Positions 19,532 through 28,808 of a DNA stretch of 32,859 nt are shown here, piece by piece. A program made the translations under genes and the position numbers. The notes below the pieces were generated by a model. It saw only the letters and a program-made list of their open reading frames with translations, searched no databases and had not been told where the DNA came from. Origin of the DNA: Pyrenochaeta sp. MPI-SDFR-AT-0127 (taxonomy: Eukaryota; Ascomycota; Dothideomycetes; Pleosporales; Cucurbitariaceae); NCBI GenBank assembly GCA_020747015.1, contig JAGTJM010000133.1, positions 1-32,859 of the forward strand, in the 5' to 3' direction. The number at the start of each line of letters is the position of its first letter. Within the stretch, counting starts at the first letter, position 1.

Positions 19532-21664
19532 TCATCCCCAAACGTCCATATTCTGCACAACACAGTCCTCGTTGGTCCTCTTGATCAACTGACCAACAAC
19601 AAAGACCTGTTCACCATACTCTTGGAGCCTGTCCATTGTAGTCCTCACATTCTCGTGGCTTACCACCAGAACCATTCCAAGACCAGTATTGAACGTCCTG
19701 GCGAATTCGGTGTTCTCCAGTCGGCCCGCGGCCTTTAGCCACTTGAAGACTTCCGGGACGGGCCATGTCTTTGCATCAAGCTCTGCAGCCAGGGTCTTCG
19801 GCAGCATGCGAGGAATATTCTCCAGCAGGCCGCCACCTGTGATGTGGGCCATACCCTTGATCAAGCCTCTCCGAACTGCCGCTAGTAACGGCTTGACGTA
19901 TATCCTTGTAGGTGTAAGTAGCGCAGTGCCAATGTTCTCGCCTTCGCTCCAAGGACAGGTGTCATGGAACGCGAGGCCTTTTGTCTCGACAATTTTGCGG
20001 ACAAGGGAAAAGCCATTGGAGTGGACGCCGCTGGAAGCTAGACCAAGAAGCACGTCGCCTTCTGCCATAGACGCTGTGTCGGGCAGGATGGTTGCACCTT
20101 TCTTTATCGCGCCGATAGCTGCACCACCTGCGTCGTACTCGCCTTCCTTGTAGATTCCAGGCATCTCTGCTGTCTCACCGCCAACAAGAGCAGCGCCGGA
20201 CTGTCGGCAACCATTTGCAACGCCCTCGATGAACTTCGCTGCTCCTTCTACGTCCAGCTTGCTACAAGCATAGTAGTCGAGAAACATCAGTGGCTCGGCG
20301 CCTTGTACAACAAGGTCATTCACGTTCATGGCGACTAGATCGATGCCAACCGTGTCGTGCTTGCCCATCTCGAAGGCGATCTTAACCTTGGTACCAATGC
20401 CATCGATGGCACCTACGAGAATGGGTGCTTCAGTGTAGCCGGCAGCCTGCAAATCGAGCAAGCCACCAAATCCACCGATCTCGCCGTCAGCTCCAGGTCT
20501 TCTTGTGCTGGCTGTAGATGCCTTGATTCGTTTCACAAGCTGATTGCCTGCATCGATGCTAACTCCGGAAGAAGCGTATGTCAGCGCTTCTCCAGTCTCG
20601 AGCTTCGTGTTCGATGGGCGAACAACAGTTGTGCCCTCCTCAGCCGGCTCAAGAAGTTTCCAGTCACATGTGATTCCTTCTTTCTTGAACTCATTCAAAA
20701 GGTGTTCTGCTATCGACTCAAAGTTCTCTGTTGCGAGTGCAAGGATAGTGGGGCCAGCACCAGAGAGGCAGATACCGAGCAGTCCAGGATGTGATTGTGG
20801 TGTTACTGACTGCAGGATTTCGGTGAGACCAGGGATAAGACCCCTTCGATACGGCTGATGCAGCTTGTCCTGCATAGCTGTGTAGATCATGTCAGGGTCT
20901 GGAGTGGGGTTTCCGAGCGCCGTAGCGAGCACAGCTAAGCGCTGCATGTTGAAGATGGCATCCTTTCGAGAATATGTCTCCGGAAGCACAGCACGTGCTT
21001 TCGCCGTCGATACCTCGAATTGTGGTATTATGCATATGCATTTGATAGCTGGCGACCAGTTGAACTTTGTATAGTGTCCGATATTGAGAGGCGGCTCAGG
21101 TGGACGGAGGCCGGTATCTACACCACCTGCAGGTTGCGGCAGGACTTCACTCAGGGGGATCTCGAGACGCTCTGTATCCTCAGGTGAGAGTTCATTGAGA
21201 TATGTGCCGACAAAGCCTCCATAAAGCGCTGCCGCGACATTGTCGGGATGTCGCTCCTCCATTAGGCAGTAGTCTAACATGCGGGCCTTGCTTAGCTTCA
21301 AGTTTCCGACTTCATTTGCCAAGTATACGCCTCCAACAATGGCTGCGGCCGAAGAGCCCAACCCGCGTCCCAGGGGTATGGGATTCTTGATATGTAGATG
21401 TGTTTCGGCGGGAAAGTTGCGAACACCATGGCAGCGGAGGACGTATACGGCGGTTCGGGTGATGAGGTTGTCCTCGGCGACTAGAGGGACGTCTTCTGCA
21501 CCTACACCTTCGTAGGTTATCTTACAATTGAGTGAATGTTCCGAAGCGTCCTTGCGCGTGACGGAAACCTCGAGTTCAAGGTAGAGGTTAAGAGCAAGAC
21601 CGATGACGTCAAATCCAGGTCCAATGTTGGCTGACGAGCAGGGTACCTTGATGTGGGTAGCCAT
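19532..21664 (-). CDS. Homoserine kinase fused to AIR synthetase (phosphoribosylformylglycinamidine cyclo-ligase)
   Basis: One uninterrupted minus-strand ORF of 711 codons with ATG at 21664. Residues 1-349 are a complete homoserine kinase of the GHMP family. They contain CSSANIGPGFDVIGLAL (9-25), the ATP loop PIPLGRGLGSSAAA (95-108), ERHPDNVAAALYGG and the C-terminal ICLSGAGPTILAL (298-310). Residues 356-710 are a complete AIRS/PurM domain. They contain LTYASSGVSIDAGN, GGFGGLLDL, the nucleotide-binding DGIGTK (421-426), GGETAEMPG (496-504), LASSGVHSNGFSL (542-554) and HITGGGLLENIPRMLP (607-622). The domains are joined by only about seven residues, near base 20,610, with no stop, intron or repeat between them. 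The kinase phosphorylates homoserine before threonine synthase; AIRS closes the imidazole ring in purine synthesis. Fungal AIRS normally sits behind GAR synthetase in Ade5,7-type proteins. Both halves keep their key motifs and look active. Confidence 0.95.
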   Translation of the reverse strand: MATHIKVPCSSANIGPGFDVIGLALNLYLELEVSVTRKDASEHSLNCKITYEGVGAEDVPLVAEDNLITRTAVYVLRCHGVRNFPAETHLHIKNPIPLGRGLGSSAAAIVGGVYLANEVGNLKLSKARMLDYCLMEERHPDNVAAALYGGFVGTYLNELSPEDTERLEIPLSEVLPQPAGGVDTGLRPPEPPLNIGHYTKFNWSPAIKCICIIPQFEVSTAKARAVLPETYSRKDAIFNMQRLAVLATALGNPTPDPDMIYTAMQDKLHQPYRRGLIPGLTEILQSVTPQSHPGLLGICLSGAGPTILALATENFESIAEHLLNEFKKEGITCDWKLLEPAEEGTTVVRPSNTKLETGEALTYASSGVSIDAGNQLVKRIKASTASTRRPGADGEIGGFGGLLDLQAAGYTEAPILVGAIDGIGTKVKIAFEMGKHDTVGIDLVAMNVNDLVVQGAEPLMFLDYYACSKLDVEGAAKFIEGVANGCRQSGAALVGGETAEMPGIYKEGEYDAGGAAIGAIKKGATILPDTASMAEGDVLLGLASSGVHSNGFSLVRKIVETKGLAFHDTCPWSEGENIGTALLTPTRIYVKPLLAAVRRGLIKGMAHITGGGLLENIPRMLPKTLAAELDAKTWPVPEVFKWLKAAGRLENTEFARTFNTGLGMVLVVSHENVRTTMDRLQEYGEQVFVVGQLIKRTNEDCVVQNMDVWG

Positions 21665-22685
21665 GACGAGTAAAGGGCGCGTGAAGCCTGACGCGATCGC
21701 TGTCTATGTGCTGCTCAAAAAATATTCGATCAGACTCAAACGATGAAAACGATGCGTGGTGGGGGCACAAACGCCGACCCGCCGATGTCGCGGGGTACCG
21801 CAAGCACGGCCACTGCTGTTTTCGTCTCATTCCCCCCCCTGACACGGCGTCAACACTGGTGCTGCTGTCCTGGGTTCGAAAGGCATGAATGAGCATTTAT
21901 TTTGCTTCGTCCGTTTGACCATCATGCTTTGTCCTCACGCATCCCTAGAGTATGGCCTAGAATCTTTGATCACATCTTCTCAGCCTGGGAACACAGCGCG
22001 GAACGTCCTTTTGAGCCTCTTGCAAAATACTAACCAACAAACACTCTTTTCAGCGAAAACATCCGGGCTACCCCATAAACCCTGTGTGATGCAAGTGAGT
22101 GTGAGTCACCATACTTCAAGGCCACAGTTCGAGAAATCATGACGCCTATCAGCCGCCCTTTTGATTGTCTTTGCACAGCCACCAACGCCATGTGCAGACC
22201 ACTGCGCAAATGCCAGCACACTGAGCATACGCTGATCACTTGTGCACCGCTGTGCAAGAAACCTGCGAGAGCATCAACGGTGGCCTGACGGTGAGGCTTG
22301 CACTACCAGAGACCATATGGACCATTAGGCAGGCACTCGGCGCGCCGAATCATGCAAGCCAGGCAACAGTAGCAAGCCTGGTGTACATATAGCCTTGCGA
22401 GATACTCCACGATTTACTTTCTAGCACTCTCACCTTACGCTGATTGCTCCGAACACACGAGGTGAAGCAGCAGACTTTCTTTTTAGACCTGCCTTGACCA
22501 AGCCAAGATCAGGGCGCAGCGACAGTCTCGAGCCACTCAAGACCCAGCTGACAACAGCTCTCTTTCCCATTCCCCAGTACACCTGACGCTCTCTAGCAAT
22601 CTCCACAATCGCTGAACTCCATAGACATCGACCACTGCACTACAATATCAGAGCAGCCGATCTTGCATGAGCATAGTCGTTCACC
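21665..22685. promoter_or_regulatory. Divergent promoter region, kinase-AIRS fusion and AAA+ ATPase
   Basis: About 1 kb separates the two start codons. No ATG occurs in the roughly 60 nt before the fusion start, so the leader looks free of nearby upstream ORFs. The side facing the ATPase carries a C/T-rich leader (about 22420-22640). There is no clear TATA box near either start, as expected for housekeeping genes. A TGAGTCA word is listed separately. Confidence 0.5.
22102..22108. promoter_or_regulatory. TGAGTCA word, candidate CPC1/Gcn4-type site
   Basis: The heptamer matches the fungal cross-pathway-control (bZIP) consensus TGASTCA. It lies about 440 nt before the ATG of the kinase-AIRS gene and about 580 nt before the ATPase. 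Several copies are expected by chance in 33 kb, and others lie near 25404 and 31268, so the assignment is tentative. Confidence 0.25.
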
Positions 22686-24968
22686 ATGTGCGATTCACCA
22701 ACCGAACAGGAAATGAACGACGCGCATATGGCGCGAGTGAGGGCAATGATCGAGGCGCAGCGTCGCCTCGACGCCAACCGGCGGTCGCGCTCACTCTCAT
22801 CGTCATCGTCTTCTTCTGAGGACGAGGCCACGCACCAGCCTATGACAAATGGCGTGAAACATATCGTTGTTAACGGCAAGAGTAAAAGTAAGCCCGAGGA
22901 AAATGGCACCAAGGACGGCGTTGAGAACGAAGACGAGGATGATGGTGTGCACTACGATCCTGGCATGAAGAGCGGTCTCAAGCAGTTGTACTCAGGCAAG
23001 GAGGACAAGAAGGGCCGTTTTCAATGGCAAGACAAGATCCCCGAGGATATTGGCGATCCTGCGGAGAATGACGAGACTGCCAAGTGGGCGCTGTTGGTGA
23101 GAAATGTCAAGGTCTACAACGATCCACGGCGAGTTCTGTCCGTGCACTCAATCGTCGTTCAGAGTCCGCTCTTGAAGAAACTGCTCGCTGGTGTCCTCAA
23201 GAACTATCCTGGTGTCACCGTTGGCCTCAACCGTCTCGAGTTCTCAGGCAAGTTCGAGCCACTCATCCATCGATGGGCTGAATTACAGGCAGCTATCGGC
23301 AAACTTGGCAACGAGACCGAGGATCAACGAACGACAAAGGCGCATGCCCAGCTGTTGCAAGACGTCCTGGTCAAGGAGTTCAAGACCATGATCGATACTT
23401 CTCAGGACATGAAGAGCAAGCGAGTGATGACATATGAACATCTATGGACTCTCTTTCAACCTGGAGCTACGGTATTTGCGCGACAAGACGGCCAGGAGAC
23501 GGCAATGTCGCTGGTTGAAACACGATATGGCCAGGATGCGAAAGGTGTGCCGTGTTTCTGGCTTACCTGCAAGTATGTCGATTGGGATGGGGCAAAGTTC
23601 GGCACAAACAAGATTAATCTCTCCATTTCGATGTATACTGGCACACGCTCGATCAGCTCACTTCGGGTCTACCCCCTCGAATACCATCATGAAGGCGACG
23701 CGATACGCACCCGCCTCATTGAACGCGGGACCAAGACGGAAGCGCTGGCTGGTCCGAATTATCGAGCCTATCAGGGTGTGGCTTGGAGGCAAGGTGCGTT
23801 CGGTACCAAGGACAAATACAATGTGAAAGGTCGCATCATTATCGACACCTACGGCTGGAACCGCTTCAATCCTACTCACTCGATCTTTGTCGCACCTCTC
23901 AATCAGAAAGAGCCTTCGCATTCCCGGCTGAACGGTGGCTCCTATGATGATGGGTACGACGACGATTACGACGAAGATGACGGATATGATGACCAGGGTA
24001 GCGAAGCGGACGATTACGATGCTGATGATAGTGGTATGCCAATGGACGGACAGTTTGCAGACGAGGAGGATGCTGCGAAGCACACACCGCTCACCAATGA
24101 GCAGAAGCTTATTTGCACCCCCTTGTTGCGTGGATACAGTCTAAAGAATAAGCTTTGGCTCAACTTCTTTGTCAATTGTGTCAAGGAAATCGAATGGCAG
24201 ACCGATGCGTTCGATCGTCTAGTTCTACCAAAGAACCAGAAAGAACTCATTCTTGGCTTCACCGAGGGGCAGCGTAAGTTCCGTGACACCTTCGATGATG
24301 TCATTGAAGGCAAAGGCAAAGGAATGATCATCCTACTTTGCGGGCCTCCAGGAGTTGGTAAAACTCTCACTTCAGAGTCGGTCGCTGAAGAGATGAAGGT
24401 GCCACTGTATATGATGAGTGCTGGAGACCTTGGCTTTGATCCAAGGAAGGTTGAGACCAAGCTACAGGATATTCTTGAGATGTGTAGTCGCTGGAACGCT
24501 GTGCTTTTGCTTGACGAGGCGGATGTGTTCTTGGAGCAGCGATCACTGCACGAACTTGAGCGCAACAAGCTTGTGTCCATCTTCCTGCGTGTTCTGGAGT
24601 ACTACGAAGGTACCATGTTCCTCACCACCAATCGCGTTCAGACATTCGACCCCGCCTTCCAATCGCGTATTCACATTTCCCTTGACTACCAGGAGCTGTC
24701 CATCGAATCGCGCAAGATGATCTGGAAGAACTTCCTTGACTCATCCTCCCAGGATCACACGATCACAGCCGCACAGCTAAAGGAGCTGTCCAGGATGAAC
24801 ATGAACGGTCGACAGATTAAGAACATCCTGAAGATCGCAAGGTTGCTAGCCAACCGGAAGGAGGAGAAGCTCAGCCATGAGCATATCGTAACCACAATGG
24901 ACGTTACGCAGCATTTGCATAATGAGACGCAGTTCACGGAGCGTACGAGAGGGACTCTGTATGGCTGA
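22686..24968 (+). CDS. AAA+ ATPase with N-terminal DUF7025-type region, 760 residues
   Basis: An intronless ORF with ATG at 22686 and TGA stop. Residues 1-95 are disordered (poly-Ser 37-44, acidic EDEDD). Residues 96-405 form the conserved N-terminal region seen in fungal ATPases of this group (LRVYPLEYH, YRAYQGVAW, VKGRIIIDTYGW). Residues 418-465 are an unusual acidic Asp/Tyr-rich linker (DDGYDDDYDEDDGYDD). The AAA core starts near 500, with Walker A GPPGVGKT (553-560), Walker B LLLDEAD (607-613), sensor-1 TTN (647-649), arginine-finger candidate R661 (AFQSRIHISLDY) and sensor-2 region MNGRQIKNI (706-714). The family remodels or unfolds protein complexes; the substrate of this branch is not known to me. 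No signal or membrane segment is visible. Confidence 0.92.
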   Translation: MCDSPTEQEMNDAHMARVRAMIEAQRRLDANRRSRSLSSSSSSSEDEATHQPMTNGVKHIVVNGKSKSKPEENGTKDGVENEDEDDGVHYDPGMKSGLKQLYSGKEDKKGRFQWQDKIPEDIGDPAENDETAKWALLVRNVKVYNDPRRVLSVHSIVVQSPLLKKLLAGVLKNYPGVTVGLNRLEFSGKFEPLIHRWAELQAAIGKLGNETEDQRTTKAHAQLLQDVLVKEFKTMIDTSQDMKSKRVMTYEHLWTLFQPGATVFARQDGQETAMSLVETRYGQDAKGVPCFWLTCKYVDWDGAKFGTNKINLSISMYTGTRSISSLRVYPLEYHHEGDAIRTRLIERGTKTEALAGPNYRAYQGVAWRQGAFGTKDKYNVKGRIIIDTYGWNRFNPTHSIFVAPLNQKEPSHSRLNGGSYDDGYDDDYDEDDGYDDQGSEADDYDADDSGMPMDGQFADEEDAAKHTPLTNEQKLICTPLLRGYSLKNKLWLNFFVNCVKEIEWQTDAFDRLVLPKNQKELILGFTEGQRKFRDTFDDVIEGKGKGMIILLCGPPGVGKTLTSESVAEEMKVPLYMMSAGDLGFDPRKVETKLQDILEMCSRWNAVLLLDEADVFLEQRSLHELERNKLVSIFLRVLEYYEGTMFLTTNRVQTFDPAFQSRIHISLDYQELSIESRKMIWKNFLDSSSQDHTITAAQLKELSRMNMNGRQIKNILKIARLLANRKEEKLSHEHIVTTMDVTQHLHNETQFTERTRGTLYG

Positions 24969-26124
24969 ATTCATAGCGGGATGATGAGATTTGATTTACG
25001 AAACGGCTGCCTAATTAATGACGGTGTCACTGGCATGCGGTCACGATTTCTAGTCGGCACTGCCCAACCACCGATAGAGCTCTATGCACTTGGCGTTCTT
25101 GCTTGCCTTTCATACAGCATTACTGCAGTTTCTTGACCGGCGTTTACATGGGGCCATACGTAGATTCTTTTTTTTTTCAGTACCTTGCGAGCATGTCTCT
25201 TATCTTCAAATACATGAATACGTTAAACTCTAGTTGTTCCCGTGCTTAGCATTGCACATGAGATCGGGTACCTAAATTTGTCATCTGACTATCGATGCCA
25301 CTGTCTTGAAACCATGTAGTACAGTGCTACTGTAGGTGTCGTACTGTACCTCCAAGATGCACTACCTTGCTGTTTGGCAGCTCAAGTATCCACTTCAACC
25401 TCATGACTCACACTCCAACTTGGCACAAAGTTGTTTGCATCCAATGGTATGAGCACATGTGAACAAGGAACTCAATGGATGGTACTCGGATACTAACACA
25501 AAGAAGGCACCAACACTGTTACAGCATCATCTATCACTACACCAAAACCTGAATCTTGCGTACGAAGCGCTTAGCCACTCAGCAAATAGATAATCTCGAA
25601 CTCATCTTGTGGAATATCACTCAGATGAAAGCAAGAAAAGAAAATCCTAGGCCACCTATCAAAATCAACAGACTTCATCGTTGAATAGCGATGTCACATA
25701 TTATCAAAATGTCACCGACCTCATTGGAGATAGTCAGCATGTATAATTTCGAAATCAGGTAGTACAGCGACTAGGTACCCCAGACTTTCTCAAAGGATTA
25801 TTGAACTAACACTGAAACAAATGAGGTAGATAGAACAGATTTCGCAGACAACTCTTGCTTTGCCGCCTTCTTGGTGTGCTTTACTCATTGACATACCGAT
25901 GTCAAAAACGTTACGCTTTTTCTCACTTCTAACATTGGGACATGTGAATACTGAAGCTGTTTTTGGTATGACAGTGCGAGACACATCGGAATCGCAGTCA
26001 TTGATCGTTTGGAGGATCTCAGGCACGGACTAGATCAATGTATGCAGTATGAAGTGAACTGTGACTCAACTACATATCTATATCAAATTTCTTGGCTATC
26101 TCAGTTGACTTTCAACCTAGCCGG
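24969..26124. other. Convergent 3' intergenic region
   Basis: This gap lies between the stop codons of the plus-strand ATPase and the minus-strand hydrolase, so no promoter is required here. It contains a T10 run at about 25168-25177. A 78-codon minus frame (25790-26026) has no motif and is not called. Otherwise I see nothing. Confidence 0.45.
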
Positions 26125-27628
26125 CTACCAAAAGTTATCTATCCAGCAATACGCTTTGCGCACGAACTCCTCACGGTCTGCGTCCAAGTCGTAATCGAAG
26201 CCATGACCTACGTCAGTAACCTCTTTCTGAGAAGTCTTCTTTTTCGCAGATAGTTCAGTAACCTTTTCCAGATGGATCGTCTTGCTTTCTACATATCGGG
26301 TCGGGTAGAGTGCAATAAGAACTTTCTTGAAACAATCAGTTTCCTGGAATGGACAATTTGTATCGTCGTGGCCGTGATACATATAGATCGGTGGAAGGTA
26401 CTCATGCTCTGTCGTTTCTTTTTGCAGCACTGCACGTCCCAAGCTATCTGCATAGTCAGGGTCTTTTGAACCTCCTGCTATATTATGACGTAGACCGTGT
26501 TGACGCGTAAATGCCCATTTCCACAGACCACTAGTACTAGCGGAGAGCAGAAATGCGCTAGACATATACTGCGGTGCATAGCCTTTACTTCGAGTAGGAC
26601 AGAGATCCATATTCTCAAGGAACGTTATTTCCTTAGCGATGAGTCTTGCCTGCTGATCAATGTCATCCTTCGAAAACCGTTTTCCCATATATGTAAGCGA
26701 TTTCCCCGCAATGGTCCAGGATCTCTGATAATCTTCGATCATCGGGTAGCGGAGCAGCGCGCTTTTGATTTTGAGCTTAGTACCATTCAACTTGTCCGCA
26801 TTCAAGAACAGAGCAGTGATAACCGCTTGGCCACCGGCACTTTCGCCCTCTATGAACACCCGGTCTTTATCAAGCGTGATACCCGCTATGTTGATCCTTT
26901 TCGTCAACCATTGTGTCCAGTGCTGCTCATCTTTCTCGAAGCAGCCGTCGTCTTTATAGAACCTCAAGAAGTCCTGAATGGCGTCGGAAATATCTTTATA
27001 GTTTGCTTCCGGACCCAGAGGGTAATCTGGAGCAATCACAACAGCTTTGTGCCTTTTGGCATGTTCGAGGCTGGCCTTTGAGTACCATGGGATATGATCA
27101 CTCGCACCAGTGCACTGCCACCTTGCGTTAGCATTTGTGCTTGTACATTATCAATTCTGATTCACTTACAAACCCTCCGCCATGAAAGTACCACATAATG
27201 GGAATTTTAGTGCCGGTTTCGATGGTATCGGGAATGAGAAACGTGACTCCTACCTCCCTCTTATCCCATGCGTTTGAGAAAGTGTATTGGGTTTCGTGTC
27301 GGGTGAAGCCCATGACCTCAAACCAATCTTCATTCCTGTTGAATATTTCAAATCCCTTCTTGGCACCATAAAAGCCTTTAGGATCTGCAAATGTTTTGTC
27401 TGGCCATTTGAGTAGATTGTCAAGGTCTTGGCGGACAATGCTGGTGTTGTCGTTGGCCAACTGCCGCAACCTGTTCACAACTGTCATGGCTTTTGAAGAC
27501 CAGTTCCATTTTGGTCTTTCCTGCTCTGCTTCCAGAATTTTCTCCAGCTCCTTTTCATGCTTTTTGACCTCCAAGGATAGGTCTTCGATCTTCTCGAGTT
27601 TTTGTGTTCGGCTTGTAGTAGAAGTCAT
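26125..27628 (-). CDS. Alpha/beta hydrolase (hormone-sensitive-lipase/arylacetamide-deacetylase type esterase)
   Basis: Two minus-strand exons, 27170-27628 and 26125-27114, with a 55-nt intron (GTAAGT donor, ATGCTAACG branch site, GGCAG acceptor). The total is 483 codons with stop. Residues 1-40 are a charged, probably coiled-coil N-terminus (LEKIEDLSLEVKKHEKELEK). The hydrolase core shows the oxyanion motif HGGGF (149-153), just before the intron. It then shows VIAPDYPLGPE, the nucleophile elbow GESAGG (Ser245), the acid loop HGHDDTNCPF (Asp403 or 404) and the catalytic HGFD (His457). The triad is complete. Family members hydrolyse short acyl esters or amides; the substrate here is unknown. 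No signal peptide is visible, so it is probably cytosolic. A TATATA word lies 45-50 nt before the ATG. No accompanying biosynthetic genes were found. Confidence 0.9.
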
Positions 27629-28808
27629 TGTGGATTCTCCGTCGTTGAATGTCTTTGATAAGTAATTTTGTGTATATACTTTGGATCAGAAGCAGTGATG
27701 ATGTGAAAAATAACTGCAGGATTGCACAGCCGTTATGTATCTACAAGGAGTCATTAAGTTGAAAGTCATCGCACATAGAGCCCGGACTACCTTACTCTAC
27801 GGAGTCCTAGAGTCAAGTTCTCATGGCCACACTACATTTTCCCAAACTTTAGCACCACGTTGTACGTCGTAGAAGCTGTCCAATGTCGGCAGTGCTTCAT
27901 GAATCTCAACGTGCCATGCTTCCGCCGATTCTCTCAGTAATTTTGTGATATTATTGTACGTATCAAGCCTTCATTGACTTCGACTTTTAAGGTCATCCCA
28001 TCATGTCACTACTGACGGCACATGGGCTCTTCTTGAATATGCTACGTAATGATTCTCCTTCCCTATCAAGTCACAGACAGTGGGTTTCATGTTTGCTTGT
28101 AGTAGATACAGGGTCATGGTAGCTTCGCGACTAGAATACTTTAACCGCTTTGTGTCTCACCTAGATTAGCGCACTGACTGGTGCCCCGGAGTCACAAGGT
28201 TGGGGTAATTATGCCGATCATTTCACTGTAACCAGAGAAAAGACTCTATTCAAACCTACAAGGCATTGGCTAATCAATATTTAAAATAGCTACTTGACAC
28301 CGTGACTGTCAAGCATGTCCTTGTGAGAATTCCGACAGTATCAGCATAAGATCAGTCATTCAAAACGCACTATTTGTACTTTATCGATGAATTTGCACAC
28401 GGTACTTCCCAAACAACAACCCCTGATTAGAGCGAATTTCTAAAGCTGCACAGTGTGTATTTCACAAATGCTTTGGCCAGTATACCGCCCAGTGCGAGCT
28501 GCCAAGACCAACAACTCTGACGAGCCTGACTTGGTACCCGCGGAGACCTGTTTTGCAAGATTAAAATTCCTACATTGCTTGCATCTTCTACTCATCATCC
28601 GATTACCTGTCCGTGATAGCAATGGCAATGCTAAGATTGTTACATGACTGTCCTTGCGCATGCTAACCGTCCCCCTGTTCACGCAGAGCCCCGCGCTTAC
28701 TTGCCTCGACCTCAACAAAACTGTACCCTTGTCACAGTCCTACTTCGTGCAGAAGTCGCACAAGAACATCTTCGGTGCTTCTTGACCAGTTTCTTTTGAT
28801 ATTCATAG
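27629..28808. other. Intergenic region between hydrolase and HET pseudogene
   Basis: About 1.2 kb with only the hydrolase promoter side identifiable (TATATA at 27673-27678). Bases 27960-28440 are A/T-rich without frames. The overlapping opposed frames at 28440-28718 and 28453-28647 have no motifs. Confidence 0.4.
27673..27678 (-). promoter_or_regulatory. TATA-like element of the hydrolase gene
   Basis: TATATA lies 45-50 nt before the ATG at 27628 on the minus strand. The distance is short but workable for a fungal leader. Confidence 0.35.

Noticed and set aside
21860..21890. GGGTTCGAAAG word suggesting a tRNA
   Set aside because: No cloverleaf can be drawn from the upstream sequence.
24014..24580. 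188-codon minus-strand frame
   Set aside because: Antisense shadow of the AAA+ core (Walker A and B on the plus strand).
26497..27081. 194-codon plus-strand frame
   Set aside because: Antisense shadow of the alpha/beta hydrolase exon containing GESAGG.
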